From Sphingomonas japonica (GTDB taxonomy: Bacteria > Pseudomonadota > Alphaproteobacteria > Sphingomonadales > Sphingomonadaceae): DNA of 64,000 bases. The DNA is taken from positions 1,612,001-1,676,000 of the forward strand of contig NZ_VDYR01000001.1 in the NCBI RefSeq assembly GCF_006346325.1, in the 5' to 3' direction. The translations under genes were made by a program, and so were the position numbers. The notes under the pieces are model-generated. The model worked only from the letters and a program-made list of their open reading frames with translations, made no database searches and was not told the origin of the DNA. Position 1 is the first letter of the stretch. Each line of letters starts with the position of its first letter. Shown here one piece after another: positions 38,933-47,836 of this stretch.

Positions 38933-40887
38933 GCCCATGCCTCGCGCAGCGCCGCCTTGCGCTCCCGCCGGACGCGGCCGACCAGCGCCAGCATGCCGCC
39001 CAGCGCGATCAGCACCCCGCCTGCCCAGATCAGCGTCACCAGCGGCTTCCACCACAGTCGCAATTGCCACCGGCCATTGCCGTCGGGCTGGCCGAGCACG
39101 GTGTAGAGCTGGCCGTCGAATACCGTGTCGATCGCCGCTTCGCTGGTCACCGTCGGCGGCGCGGAGAAATAGCGGCTCTGCGGCAGCATGACGAAGGGTG
39201 CGTCGTCGCCACGCTGCACCCGCAGCCGCGCTTCCAGCGCCGACCAGTTGGGGCCGATGCGCGGGGCGATGCCCTCCAGCGTGACGGTAAACGGCCCGAT
39301 CTGCGTCGGCTGACCGACCCCGACCGCGACCAGGCGCTCCCTGGTGAACGCGCTTTCACTGGCCATGCCGGCGAGGCTGACGGCGATGCCGAGATGCGCG
39401 AGCACCATGCCATAGGTGAATAGCGGCGTGCGCAGCAGGTTGCGCTTCCACAAGGGTGCGACGCTGGCGACCGCGAGCGCGATCGCCAATGCCAGGCCGA
39501 GCAGCGGCAGGATGCCGGTGCCCGGCGCGAGCAGCAGGATCGCCAGCATGGCGAGCAGCGCGACCGCGATCGGCGCGCGCAGCTTGACCGCCAGCGGCCC
39601 GAGATCGTCGCGCCGCCAGCGCAGCAGCGGCCCCGCCGCCATCGCCGCGACCAGCGCCAGCGCGATCGGCCCGGCGGTCTTGTTGAAGAACGGCGGCCCG
39701 ACCGACAATTGCGTGCCCATCGCCTGCGCGACGATCGGATAGAGCGTGCCGATCAGGACGATGCCGAGAATCACGGACAGCAGCAGGTTGTTGAGCACCA
39801 GCCCGCCCTCGCGGCTGACCAGTTCGAAGGTCGTGCCCTGCTTGACGCTGCCGATGCGCCAGCCGAACAGCGCGAGCGCGCCGCCGATGTAGAAGATCAG
39901 CAGGCCGAGGATGAAGCTGCCGCGTTCGGGGTCTACCGCAAAGGCGTGGACGCTGGTGAGGATGCCCGAGCGGACAAGGAAGGTGCCGATCATCGACATG
40001 CTGAACGCGACCACCGCGAGCATGATCGTCCATGATCGCAGGCCGTCGCGGGTCGCCAGCACCGTCACCGAATGAAGCAATGCGGTCGCCGCCAGCCACG
40101 GCATCAGCGACGCGTTCTCGACCGGATCCCAGAACCACCAGCCGCCCCAGCCCAGCTCGTAATAGGCCCAGTAGCTGCCCGCGGTGATGCCGAGCGTCAG
40201 GAAGATCCAGCTGCCCAATACCCACGGCCGCATCGCGCGGGCGAACGCCGGACCGACGTCGCGCATCACCAGCGCGCCGACCGCGAACGAAAACGCCACC
40301 GACAGCCCGACATAGCCGAAATAGAGCGTCGGCGGGTGGAAGGCGAGACCGGGGTCCTGCAGCAGCGGGTTGAGCCCCTGCCCCTCCGCCGCGGCGGGCA
40401 CCAGCCGCGCGAACGGGTTCGAGGACAAGAGCAGGAAGCCATAGAAGCCAAGCGCGATCAGAGCCTGCGCACCCATCGTCGCGATCAGCGTGGCTTCGTT
40501 CAGCCGCCTCTCGATCAGCGCGATCGCCCCGCCGGCAATGGCGAGCACCGTCACCCACAGCAGCATCGACCCTTCGTGATTGCCCCATGCGCCGGCGATC
40601 TTGTACATCAGCGGCTTGGCCGAATGGCTGTTGGAGGCGACCAGCAGCACCGACATGTCGGAGCGTACGAACACCAGGATCAGCATCGCGAACGCGAACG
40701 CAACCAGCAGTCCCTGGACGATCGCGACCGGGCGCACGCCGGCGATCAGCTGCGCGGCGGTGGCGATGCGTTCGTCCGTCCGGCGCGCGTCCCGCCCCAG
40801 CCACAATCCGCCTGCGCTGAGCACCAGTTGCAGCAGCGCCAGCGCCGCGGCGAGCCACAGCGCCGCCAATCCGGCTTCGGCAATCAT
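38929..40887 (-). CDS. ccmF: CcmF heme lyase subunit
   Basis: The 652-residue polytopic membrane protein has about 14-15 helices. The heme-handling WWD motif reads G-W-G-G-W-W-F-W-D-P-V-E-N-A near residue 250, flanked by LHPPTLYFGYVG-type histidine loops. The GNHEGSMLLWV segment near residue 105 is also diagnostic. CcmF forms the ligation complex with CcmH and CcmI. It overlaps both ccmE and ccmG by 4 bp. Confidence 0.95.
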   Translation of the reverse strand: MIAEAGLAALWLAAALALLQLVLSAGGLWLGRDARRTDERIATAAQLIAGVRPVAIVQGLLVAFAFAMLILVFVRSDMSVLLVASNSHSAKPLMYKIAGAWGNHEGSMLLWVTVLAIAGGAIALIERRLNEATLIATMGAQALIALGFYGFLLLSSNPFARLVPAAAEGQGLNPLLQDPGLAFHPPTLYFGYVGLSVAFSFAVGALVMRDVGPAFARAMRPWVLGSWIFLTLGITAGSYWAYYELGWGGWWFWDPVENASLMPWLAATALLHSVTVLATRDGLRSWTIMLAVVAFSMSMIGTFLVRSGILTSVHAFAVDPERGSFILGLLIFYIGGALALFGWRIGSVKQGTTFELVSREGGLVLNNLLLSVILGIVLIGTLYPIVAQAMGTQLSVGPPFFNKTAGPIALALVAAMAAGPLLRWRRDDLGPLAVKLRAPIAVALLAMLAILLLAPGTGILPLLGLALAIALAVASVAPLWKRNLLRTPLFTYGMVLAHLGIAVSLAGMASESAFTRERLVAVGVGQPTQIGPFTVTLEGIAPRIGPNWSALEARLRVQRGDDAPFVMLPQSRYFSAPPTVTSEAAIDTVFDGQLYTVLGQPDGNGRWQLRLWWKPLVTLIWAGGVLIALGGMLALVGRVRRERKAALREAWA

Positions 40888-41318
40888 TGCTCGAGCGTCT
40901 TTGCGGCAGCCATCTTACCCGCCATTTCGGGAGGCATGTAGCGTTCGTCATGCTTGGCGAGCAGATTGTCGGCGACGAAGCTGCCGTCGGGCTGGAACCG
41001 CCCTTCGGCGACGACGCCCGAATTTTCCTTGAACAGATCGGGCGCGATGCCGGAGAAGCGCACCGGTACCTGCGCCTTGCCGTCGGTGACGGTAAACGCG
41101 ATCGACACGCCGTCGCCCTGCGGCACGATCGAGCCGCCCGCGACCATACCGCCCAGCCGCACCGCCTTGCCGAGCGGCGGCGGTTTGCCGGCGACATCTG
41201 CGGGGGCGTAGAAAAACGCCGCCTCGTCCTTCAATGCGGACAGCGCGAGGCCGCTGGCGCCGAGCACCGCGACGAGTGCCAGCGCGGCGAGACCGAGCCG
41301 TTGGTGCTTTGGCTTCAT
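40884..41318 (-). CDS. ccmE: CcmE periplasmic heme chaperone
   Basis: The 144-residue protein has one N-terminal signal anchor and an OB-fold domain with VRLGGMVAGGSI and VPVRFSGIAPDLFKENSGVVAEG. The heme-binding site is L-A-K-H-D-E-R-Y-M-P, with the histidine that covalently holds heme. It receives heme from CcmC and passes it to CcmF. The ATG at 41318 begins MKPKHQRLGL, the normal family start, and overlaps the ccmD stop. Confidence 0.95.
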   Translation of the reverse strand: MKPKHQRLGLAALALVAVLGASGLALSALKDEAAFFYAPADVAGKPPPLGKAVRLGGMVAGGSIVPQGDGVSIAFTVTDGKAQVPVRFSGIAPDLFKENSGVVAEGRFQPDGSFVADNLLAKHDERYMPPEMAGKMAAAKTLEQ

Positions 41319-41443
41319 CGGCGGGTCAGTTCCTCGGCAGCGCGTTCGGCGCGGCGCATCGCGGCATAGCTGCCCCACGCGATCGCGCCGGTCGCGGCAA
41401 GGGTCACGGCATAGGCCGCGATCACGAACGCCCATTGGTTCAC
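41315..41443 (-). CDS. ccmD: CcmD small heme exporter accessory protein
   Basis: This 42-residue protein has one transmembrane helix (WAFVIAAYAVTLAATGAIAW) followed by a basic cytoplasmic tail, RRAERAAEEL. Size, topology and position between ccmC and ccmE fit CcmD, which helps release holo-CcmE from the CcmABCD complex. The start is a GTG at 41443; no ATG is available in frame between it and the ccmC stop. An ATGA at the ccmC stop opens a different, very short frame and is not used. Confidence 0.8.
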   Translation of the reverse strand: MNQWAFVIAAYAVTLAATGAIAWGSYAAMRRAERAAEELTRR

Positions 41444-41459
41444 GTCGACACCCGGTGTT

Positions 41460-42179
41460 TCATGCCGCCGCGATCCGGCGCATCCGTGCCTCGACCTTGG
41501 CACTGGCGAGCAGCGCGCGCATCCGCATCAGCACGATCCCGGCGAACAGAAGGGTAAAGCCCGACAGCGTGAATGCCAGCGGCCACAGGATGGCATTGTC
41601 GATCGTCGATTTGGTCAGCGTCAGGCTCTGCCCCTGGTGCAGCGTATTCCACCAGATCACCGAATAGCGGATGATCGGCAGCAGTACCGTTCCGGCGATT
41701 CCGAACAATGCCGGGATGCGGCCGTCGCCGCCGCGCTGCGCATCGGCGCGGCCGAGCGCGATATAGGCGAGATAGACGAAGAACAGCAGCAGCATCGACG
41801 TCAGCCGGCCGTCCCATTGCCACCACGTTCCCCAGGTCGGACGTCCCCAGATCGATCCGGTGGCGAGACACACCGCAGCGAACAATGCGCCGGGCACCGC
41901 GCAGGCGCGTGCCGCCACCGCTGCCAGCGGATGTCGCCAGACGAGATAGGCGATGCTGGAGATGGCGATGCCGCTCCACCCGCCCATCCCCAGCCAGGCG
42001 GCGGGGACGTGGATGTAGAGGATGCGCACCGTTTCGCCCTGCAGATAATCGGGCGGCGTCTGGGTCAGCCCCGCCCACCCGCCGAACAGCGCAAGCGCGA
42101 TCCCGCCGAGCACCAGCATCGGGGTGAGCGGCCGGGCGATCCTGAGGAAACGGGCTGGATTGGCGAGCGCGTGGATCAC
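41460..42179 (-). CDS. ccmC: CcmC heme exporter permease
   Basis: The protein has about 239 residues and six transmembrane helices. The tryptophan-rich WWD-type motif reads W-G-T-W-W-Q-W-D-G-R near residue 125, flanked by conserved histidines (ILYIHVPAAWLG; WWNTLHQG). CcmC delivers heme to CcmE. The proposed start is GTG at 42179 (IHALANPARFLRIARPLTP), which matches how family members begin; the frame stays open upstream to 42464, so this is not certain. It is the first gene of the leftward ccm operon; ccmA and ccmB are not next to it. Confidence 0.9.
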   Translation of the reverse strand: MIHALANPARFLRIARPLTPMLVLGGIALALFGGWAGLTQTPPDYLQGETVRILYIHVPAAWLGMGGWSGIAISSIAYLVWRHPLAAVAARACAVPGALFAAVCLATGSIWGRPTWGTWWQWDGRLTSMLLLFFVYLAYIALGRADAQRGGDGRIPALFGIAGTVLLPIIRYSVIWWNTLHQGQSLTLTKSTIDNAILWPLAFTLSGFTLLFAGIVLMRMRALLASAKVEARMRRIAAA

Positions 42180-42340
42180 GATTGCCCGACAATAGGCGAT
42201 TGATCGGCGAAATCCACCGATCGTTTGCGCTGCGCCTGCGAAGGTCTCTGCCATCTCGGTTCGGCGCTTCGCCATCACGGCCCCGCAACGAAATCGCCGA
42301 TCGTCCGTTCGGTGCCGCAACGAAAACAAGGGGGAACGCC

Positions 42341-43126
42341 ATGCCGGATATCGGCAAACTCGAAGCGATGACACGGCTGGGCTTCGCCGCACGCGGCCTG
42401 CTCTATTGCTTGATCGGCTATCTGGCGATCCGTGTCGGCCGCACCGAAGACGCCGCAGGCGCACTGGAATTCGTCGAGAGCGGGGCCGGTCGCGTGCTGC
42501 TGGTGGCGCTGGCGATCGGGCTGCTCGGCTACAGCATCTGGAGGATTTCCGAAGCGTTCATCGATACCGAAGGGCATGGCAGCGATGCCAAGGGCTATGC
42601 CGTGCGCGGCGGCGGTGTCGCCAGCGGACTGTTCCATTTGGGGCTGTTCTTCGCCGCCTGCCAATTGATCGTCGGCATCGACCCCAGCGACGACAGCGCT
42701 GTCACCGGGGCGCGCACTGCGCTTGAGTTTCCTGGCGGGGCGAGCGCGCTGATGCTGTTCGCGGTGATCCTGGTCGGCACCGGGGCGTATCAGGCGATCA
42801 AGGCGGTCAAGCTCGGCTTTCTGCGCTACCTCGACCCCGAGGCTGCGCGGATGGAGTGGGTGCGCTGGGCCGGGCGGCTCGGCTATCTGGCGCGCGGCAC
42901 GGTGTTCGTGCTGATGGGATATTTCCTGTGGCAGGCCGGCATGGCGGCGCAAGCGAGCGAGGCGGGCAGCATGGACAAGGCGCTCGACGCGCTGCCGCCG
43001 ACCGCGCAGGTCGTCGTCGCGGCGGGGCTGTTCGCCTTCGGCATCTTCAGCTTCGTCGAAGCGCGCTATCGGCGCATCACCGATCAGAAGGTGGTCGAGC
43101 GGCTCAAGCGGCTGGCTCCGGGATGA
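42341..43126 (+). CDS. DUF1206 family membrane protein
   Basis: The 261-residue protein contains three tandem copies of the DUF1206 unit, each a pair of helices. They begin near MTRLGFAARGLLYCLIGYLA (residue 9), YAVRGGGVASGLFHLGLFF (about 87) and WAGRLGYLARGTVFVLMGYF (about 180). The conserved x-R-x-G-x-x-A-R-G pattern lies at the start of each copy. The family has no established function. AAGGGGGA precedes the ATG at 42341. Two direct copies of CCGCAACGAAA lie upstream. Confidence 0.88.
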   Translation: MPDIGKLEAMTRLGFAARGLLYCLIGYLAIRVGRTEDAAGALEFVESGAGRVLLVALAIGLLGYSIWRISEAFIDTEGHGSDAKGYAVRGGGVASGLFHLGLFFAACQLIVGIDPSDDSAVTGARTALEFPGGASALMLFAVILVGTGAYQAIKAVKLGFLRYLDPEAARMEWVRWAGRLGYLARGTVFVLMGYFLWQAGMAAQASEAGSMDKALDALPPTAQVVVAAGLFAFGIFSFVEARYRRITDQKVVERLKRLAPG

Positions 43127-43237
43127 GCACCTCGCGCCCATTCGACTGCCCCGCTTTGCGTCGATCGCGATGCATCGCTACAGGGGCGGCGGATCGCGCC
43201 GATGACGGCGCCGCCATCAATGGAGATTCGCACTCGC

Positions 43238-43570
43238 ATGTCAGCCTATAAGGCCCCCGATTTCAAGGAGCGCGCCGCGCTCGCGCAGCAGGCCAAGCAA
43301 AAGGCGCTCGACCGGCTCAAGGCCAAGCCCCCGATCGATCCCGCCGTCGTCGCCGAACGTGCCGCGGCGCGAGTACGGCGCGAAGAAGCCGCCGCTGCCA
43401 AGCGCGTCGCCAAGCGCGAAGCCGAGGAAGCTGCGCGCCTCGCCAAGATCGAGGCCGCTCGCCTCGCGGCAGAACAGGAAGAACAGGCGGCCAAGGCCGC
43501 CGAGCAGAGCGAAGCCGAGAAGAAAGCGGCGCGCGACGCCCGCTACGCCGCGCGCAAGAAGCGGAAATAG
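43238..43570 (+). CDS. DUF6481-like Ala/Lys/Glu-rich helical protein
   Basis: The 110-residue protein begins SAYKAPDFKERAALAQQAKQ, then runs as an uninterrupted charged helix rich in Ala, Glu, Lys and Arg, ending RYAARKKRK. This fits a single long coiled coil or extended helix that may bind nucleic acid or other anionic partners. Small proteins of this type are common in sphingomonads. Start at ATG 43238 fits the conserved opening; an ATG at 43220 is also in frame. The TonB receptor gene starts two bases after its stop. Confidence 0.75.
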   Translation: MSAYKAPDFKERAALAQQAKQKALDRLKAKPPIDPAVVAERAAARVRREEAAAAKRVAKREAEEAARLAKIEAARLAAEQEEQAAKAAEQSEAEKKAARDARYAARKKRK

Positions 43571-43572
43571 CT

Positions 43573-45669
43573 TTGCCCAGTGCGGGGCGCCGCCGGGGCC
43601 CGCGCCTCTGCCCTTTGGCCGGGTTGGGAATCGGCGCCGCGTTGATCGCGCATCCGGGGGTGGCGCAGGACAGCGCCGATCCGAGCGGCGACATCGTCGT
43701 CACCGGCCGCGGCCTCGCCGATCCCGAGCCGCGATCGACGGGCATCGCCGTGATCGATCTCGACCGGCTGACCGCCACCGCCAGCAACCGGCTGGAGGAT
43801 GCGCTGGCCGATATCGCCGGGCTGCAATCGTTTCGCCGCGCCGATTCGCGTTCGGCCAATCCGACCAGCCAGGGCATCACCCTGCGCGGCATCGGCGGCA
43901 GCGCGTCGAGCCGCGCGCTGTTGATCCTCGACGGCGTTCCGCAGGCCGATCCGTTCGCCGGCTGGGTGGCGTTCCCCGCCTATTCGGTCGCGCGGCTGGG
44001 CCAGGTCCGCGTCGCCCGCGGCGGCGGTGGCGTGCGCTGGGGTTCGGGCGCTTTGGCGGGAGTGATCGACCTGCGCAGCGCGACGCCGGATCAACTGCCG
44101 CCACTGTCGGCGAGTATCGCCTATGGCAGCCGTAACAGCGTCGATGCGCAGGCCAGCGCCACGTTCGAGCGCGGCAGCGGCTTCGCAACGCTCGACGCCG
44201 GCTATGCCCGCGGCGACGGCTTCGTGCCGATCGTCGCGGAAGATCGCGGCCCGGCCGATCGCGCCGCGCCGTACGAACAGTTCAACGCCTCGGCGCGCGC
44301 CGTCGTACGCGTCGCCCCCCACACCGAGCTCCAGGCGACGGTGCAGGGCTTTTCCGACCGGCGGGAGCGCGGACTGGCGAGCACGGCGATCGCCAGCGAC
44401 GGTGCGGATGCCAGCCTGCGCGTCGTCGGCAACGGTGCGTGGCGCTATTCCGCGCTCGCCTATGTCCAGGCGCGGCAGTTCGCCAGCCAATTCGCCAGCA
44501 TCGACGATGCCCGCACCGTCGCGAGTCAGGTGCTCGACCAGTACAGCGTTCCTGCGATCGGGCTGGGCGGGCGCCTCGAAGTGGCTCCGCCGATCGGCGA
44601 AGCGATCGAGCTTCGCTTCGGCAGCGACGTGCGATCGACCGGAGGGACGACGCACGAGTTCTACAGCTATGTTGACGGGGCACCGACCCGGCGGCGCGAG
44701 GCGGGAGGAACGACTCGCACGCTGGGCGGATTCGCCGATCTCACCTGGTCTCCGGGCGCGATCCGCCTCGACGCCAGCGCGCGCATCGACCGCTGGTGGA
44801 TCGAGGATGGCCGCCTGTTCGAACAGATGCTCGGCGGCGGAGCGCCCATCACCGACACCGGCTTTGCCGATCGCAGCGGCACCGAGCCGACCGGACGGAT
44901 CGGCGCGGCCTGGTCGCTTGCCGCCGCGGTCACGCTGCGCGGCGCGGCGTATCGCGCGTGGCGATTGCCCACCCCCAACGAGCTGTACCGGCCGTTTCGT
45001 GTCGGTGCCGACGCGGTCGCGGCCAATGCCGAGCTGCGCCCCGAAACGCTGGACGGCGTCGAGGCGGGCGTCGATCTCGCGCTGGGGGAGCGGATGACGC
45101 TGGGGGCGACGCTGTTCGCCAATCGCCTGAACGACGCCATCGCCAATGTCACGATCGCGCGCGGGCCGGGCAACTTCCCGGGTGTCGGGTTCGTGTCGGC
45201 AGCAGGCTTCTATCGCCAGCGCCGCAACCTGGGCGCGATCGATGCGCGCGGGATCGAGGTCGATGGGGAGGCGCGGCTCGGTGCGGTGCGGATGGCGCTG
45301 TCCTATGCCTATGCCGACCCGGTCGTGCGGGCGGCCGAGGCGGCGCCAGCGCTCGACGGCCTGCGTCCGGCGCAGGTTCCGCAGCATCAGGCTTCGGCGA
45401 CATTGGCCTGGCAGCGCGGTGCGTGGCGCGCCGGCACGACACTGCGCTACGCGTCGCGGCAATATGAGGACGACCAGAACAGCCGTTCGCTGGCGCAGGC
45501 GCTGACGCTGGACGCGATCGCCGCGCTGCCGTTGACCAAAGCGGTCGCGATCGAGGCGCGCGCCGAGAATCTGTTCGATGCCCGCGTCGAAACCGGGTTC
45601 AGCGGCGATGCGATCGAGCGCGCCCGTCCCCGCCAGCTATGGATCGGCCTACGCGCGTCGCTGGAGTGA
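43573..45669 (+). CDS. TonB-dependent receptor
   Basis: This 698-residue outer-membrane receptor has a signal peptide ending PGVAQ, then a TonB box (DIVVTGRGL). The plug domain reaches about residue 165 (LQSFRRADSRSANPTSQGITLRG; VRVARGGGGVRWGSGALAG), and a beta-barrel follows. It ends in ARPRQLWIGLRASLE. The plug sequence PTSQGITLRGIGG resembles receptors of the BtuB/heme-like group more than siderophore receptors, but the ligand is unknown. TTG at 43573 is the only start that keeps the signal peptide. No Fur box was found upstream. Confidence 0.85.
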   Translation: MPSAGRRRGPRLCPLAGLGIGAALIAHPGVAQDSADPSGDIVVTGRGLADPEPRSTGIAVIDLDRLTATASNRLEDALADIAGLQSFRRADSRSANPTSQGITLRGIGGSASSRALLILDGVPQADPFAGWVAFPAYSVARLGQVRVARGGGGVRWGSGALAGVIDLRSATPDQLPPLSASIAYGSRNSVDAQASATFERGSGFATLDAGYARGDGFVPIVAEDRGPADRAAPYEQFNASARAVVRVAPHTELQATVQGFSDRRERGLASTAIASDGADASLRVVGNGAWRYSALAYVQARQFASQFASIDDARTVASQVLDQYSVPAIGLGGRLEVAPPIGEAIELRFGSDVRSTGGTTHEFYSYVDGAPTRRREAGGTTRTLGGFADLTWSPGAIRLDASARIDRWWIEDGRLFEQMLGGGAPITDTGFADRSGTEPTGRIGAAWSLAAAVTLRGAAYRAWRLPTPNELYRPFRVGADAVAANAELRPETLDGVEAGVDLALGERMTLGATLFANRLNDAIANVTIARGPGNFPGVGFVSAAGFYRQRRNLGAIDARGIEVDGEARLGAVRMALSYAYADPVVRAAEAAPALDGLRPAQVPQHQASATLAWQRGAWRAGTTLRYASRQYEDDQNSRSLAQALTLDAIAALPLTKAVAIEARAENLFDARVETGFSGDAIERARPRQLWIGLRASLE

Positions 45670-45674
45670 GCGAA

Positions 45675-45765
<91 letters not shown>

Positions 45766-45888
45766 GCGGGCCATCCGGTTGGCCGCAAGCGGCCCGGTCG
45801 ATCGGATGAGGGGGCGCGGGTAGCCCAAAGGCACAGTGTCCGCAAGCCCCGCCTTGCACGGCCGCGAATTGCCACTAGGTTCATCGCC

Positions 45889-46269
45889 ATGCACCGTCTT
45901 TCCGCCACTCCCGACGCGCACGAAACCGGCATCCCCATGCCGCCCGTCGCGCATGCCCGCTTCGATGTCGGCGCGGTGGTCCGGCACCGGCTGTTTGATT
46001 TCCGCGGCGTCGTGTTCGATGTCGATCCGGTGTTCGCGAACACCGACGAATGGTATGAGGCGATCCCCGAAGGCGTGCGTCCGGCCAAGGACCAGCCCTT
46101 CTATCACCTGCTCGCCGAGAATGCCGAATCGACCTATGTCGCCTATGTCAGCCAGCAGAACCTGATCCCCGACGACAGCGAGGAGCCGGTCGATCATCCG
46201 GCGATCGGCGGGCTGTTTGATCAATATATCGACGGCCGCTATCGGCTCAAGCGCGAGCATCGGCACTGA
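45889..46269 (+). CDS. hspQ: Heat shock protein HspQ (YccV-like)
   Basis: The 126-residue protein carries the YccV-like domain, also described as hemimethylated-DNA-binding: FDVGAVVRHRLFDFRGVVFDVDPVF, then W-Y-E and DQPFYHLLAENAESTYVAYVSQQNL. HspQ of E. coli is about 105 aa and modulates Lon proteolysis. The ATG at 45889 gives about 16 extra residues; an internal ATG at 45937 matches the usual family start more closely. It stands alone between tRNA-Ser and the ribosomal genes. Confidence 0.85.
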   Translation: MHRLSATPDAHETGIPMPPVAHARFDVGAVVRHRLFDFRGVVFDVDPVFANTDEWYEAIPEGVRPAKDQPFYHLLAENAESTYVAYVSQQNLIPDDSEEPVDHPAIGGLFDQYIDGRYRLKREHRH

Positions 46270-46313
46270 TCGCCCGGTGTAGCCGCGTCGTCCCGCTCCC
46301 CCGCCCCGTACGG

Positions 46314-46342
46314 TTGACACCTCGGCGATTTTGACCTAGCTG
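46314..46342 (+). promoter_or_regulatory. Predicted sigma-70 promoter of rplU-rpmA
   Basis: A perfect -35 TTGACA at 46314-46319 is followed by a 17-bp spacer and TAGCTG at 46337-46342 as a weak -10. It sits 65 bp before the rplU start and is the best-looking promoter between hspQ and rplU. Confidence 0.5.
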
Positions 46343-46407
46343 CGCCATTCCTTCCCGCAGGGCTCACGCCTTTGCGGGATATCGCATTTGAAAGAGTTGA
46401 CAGGGCC

Positions 46408-46785
46408 ATGTTCGCAGTCGTGCGCACGGGCGGCAAGCAGTACCGCGTTGCCGCCGGAGACAAGATCGTCGTCGAGAAGATCGACGGAGCAGCCGGTGAT
46501 TCGGTCACGCTGGGCGACATCCTGCTCGCGGGCGAGGGCAGCGACCTCAAGCCGACCGACGGGCTGACCGTCGCGGCAGAGATCATCGCGCAGGCGAAGG
46601 GTGACAAGGTCATCGTCTTCAAGAAGCGCCGCCGTCACAATTATCGCCGCAAGAACGGCCACCGCCAGAACCACACGATCCTGAAGATCGTGGCGATCGG
46701 CGGCGAAGAGAAGAAGAAGGCCACGCGCGCCAAGAAGGCCGACGCCGCCCCCGCCGGGGACGACGCCGCAGCCGCTACCGCGTAA
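46408..46785 (+). CDS. rplU: 50S ribosomal protein L21
   Basis: The 125-residue protein begins [20 protein letters not shown], has [20 protein letters not shown] as the rRNA-binding stretch, and ends in an Ala/Lys-rich tail typical of alphaproteobacteria. The ATG at 46408 is the conserved start; an in-frame ATG/GTG further upstream gives non-conserved residues. rpmA follows 24 bp later, as in nearly all bacteria. Confidence 0.97.
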   Translation: MFAVVRTGGKQYRVAAGDKIVVEKIDGAAGDSVTLGDILLAGEGSDLKPTDGLTVAAEIIAQAKGDKVIVFKKRRRHNYRRKNGHRQNHTILKIVAIGGEEKKKATRAKKADAAPAGDDAAAATA

Positions 46786-46809
46786 GCCCGAATTCGAGGA
46801 GCATAGACA

Positions 46810-47079
46810 ATGGCACATAAGAAAGCAGGCGGTTCGTCGCGCAACGGTCGCGATTCGGTCGGCCGTCGCCTGGGCGTCAAGAAGTTCGGCGGCGAAGCCG
46901 TCATTCCGGGCAACATCATCGTGCGCCAGCGCGGGACCAAATTCTATCCGGGCACCAATGTCGGGATGGGCAAGGACCACACGCTGTTCGCGCTGACCGA
47001 AGGCCGCGTGGCGTTTCACGAAGGCAAGCTCGGACGCAAGTTCGCATCGGTCGAGATGCTGGCGCAAGCCGCAGAATAA
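46810..47079 (+). CDS. rpmA: 50S ribosomal protein L27
   Basis: The 89-residue protein begins [22 protein letters not shown], the invariant N-terminus that reaches the peptidyl transferase centre, and continues [26 protein letters not shown]. The start is preceded by CGAGGAG. Paired with rplU in one operon and closed by a strong terminator. Confidence 0.98.
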   Translation: MAHKKAGGSSRNGRDSVGRRLGVKKFGGEAVIPGNIIVRQRGTKFYPGTNVGMGKDHTLFALTEGRVAFHEGKLGRKFASVEMLAQAAE

Positions 47080-47140
47080 CGGGCAACCGGCCGGGTTGCC
47101 CACCAGGGTGACCCGGGTTCCGCTACGGAACCAGCTCAAC

Positions 47141-47172
47141 AGGGAGACGGGTCGCCCCGGCTCCCTTTTTTC
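47141..47172 (+). terminator. Rho-independent terminator after rpmA
   Basis: AGGGAG and CTCCCT pair around an inner GC-rich loop and are followed at once by TTTTTTCTT. It lies 62 bp after the rpmA stop. A smaller hairpin, GCAACC-GGCCG-GGTTGC, sits closer to the stop at 47083-47099 and may assist. Confidence 0.85.
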
Positions 47173-47247
47173 TTGCTCCCTCCATGCGGCTGTCGCCGGA
47201 TCGTCACTGCGATCCGGCACTGCGCGATCAGGATGAGGAGCGTAGCG

Positions 47248-47799
47248 ATGTTCGTGCGTACGAGGCGGCTGACATTGCGGCCGGGATGGATTGAGGATGC
47301 CCCCGCGCTGGCGCAGGCGGTCGGGCATCGCGCGGTGGTCGAGAAGCTCGCCTCGCTGCCCTTCCCCTATACCATCGCCGATGCCGAGGCGTTCCTGACC
47401 GCACCGCGTGCGATCGACACGCCCAGTTTCCTGATGTTCGAGCATAGGGGCGATACCGTGCGCCTGGTCGGCGGTATCGGCGTCGATCGCCGCGGCGTGC
47501 ATGGCGCCGCAGGCGACCTCGACCTTGGCTATTGGGTGACGCCCGATGCCTGGGGCCGCGGTCTGGCCACCGAGGCGGGCCTTGCCGTCGTGGCGACGCT
47601 GCGCGCAACGCTGAGGGTGACGCGCCTGGTATCGGGGCATTTCGCGGATAACCCGGCGTCCGGCAGGGTGCTTGCCAAGATCGGCTTTCGGCCGACCGGG
47701 CTCAGCGAAAAGCGGTGGTCGCAGGCGCGCGGGTGCGAGGCCGACTGCGTGTTGTTCGAACTGGACGACGGCGCGGGCGATACGCGATTGGCGGCATGA
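47248..47799 (+). CDS. GNAT family N-acetyltransferase (RimJ/RimL-like)
   Basis: The 183-residue protein has the ribosomal-protein-acetyltransferase-like layout: TRRLTLRPGWIEDAPALAQAV at the N-terminus, LDLGYWVTPDAWGRGLATEA as the acetyl-CoA-binding strand and loop, and NPASGRVLAKIGFRPTG at the end. GAGGAG precedes the ATG at 47248. A GNAT gene after rpmA and before obgE is common in alphaproteobacteria. The true acceptor is unknown. Confidence 0.85.
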   Translation: MFVRTRRLTLRPGWIEDAPALAQAVGHRAVVEKLASLPFPYTIADAEAFLTAPRAIDTPSFLMFEHRGDTVRLVGGIGVDRRGVHGAAGDLDLGYWVTPDAWGRGLATEAGLAVVATLRATLRVTRLVSGHFADNPASGRVLAKIGFRPTGLSEKRWSQARGCEADCVLFELDDGAGDTRLAA

Positions 47800-47836
47800 T
47801 CAGGCCCCTCCCCCAAAAGGGGGAGGCTAGCTTGGG

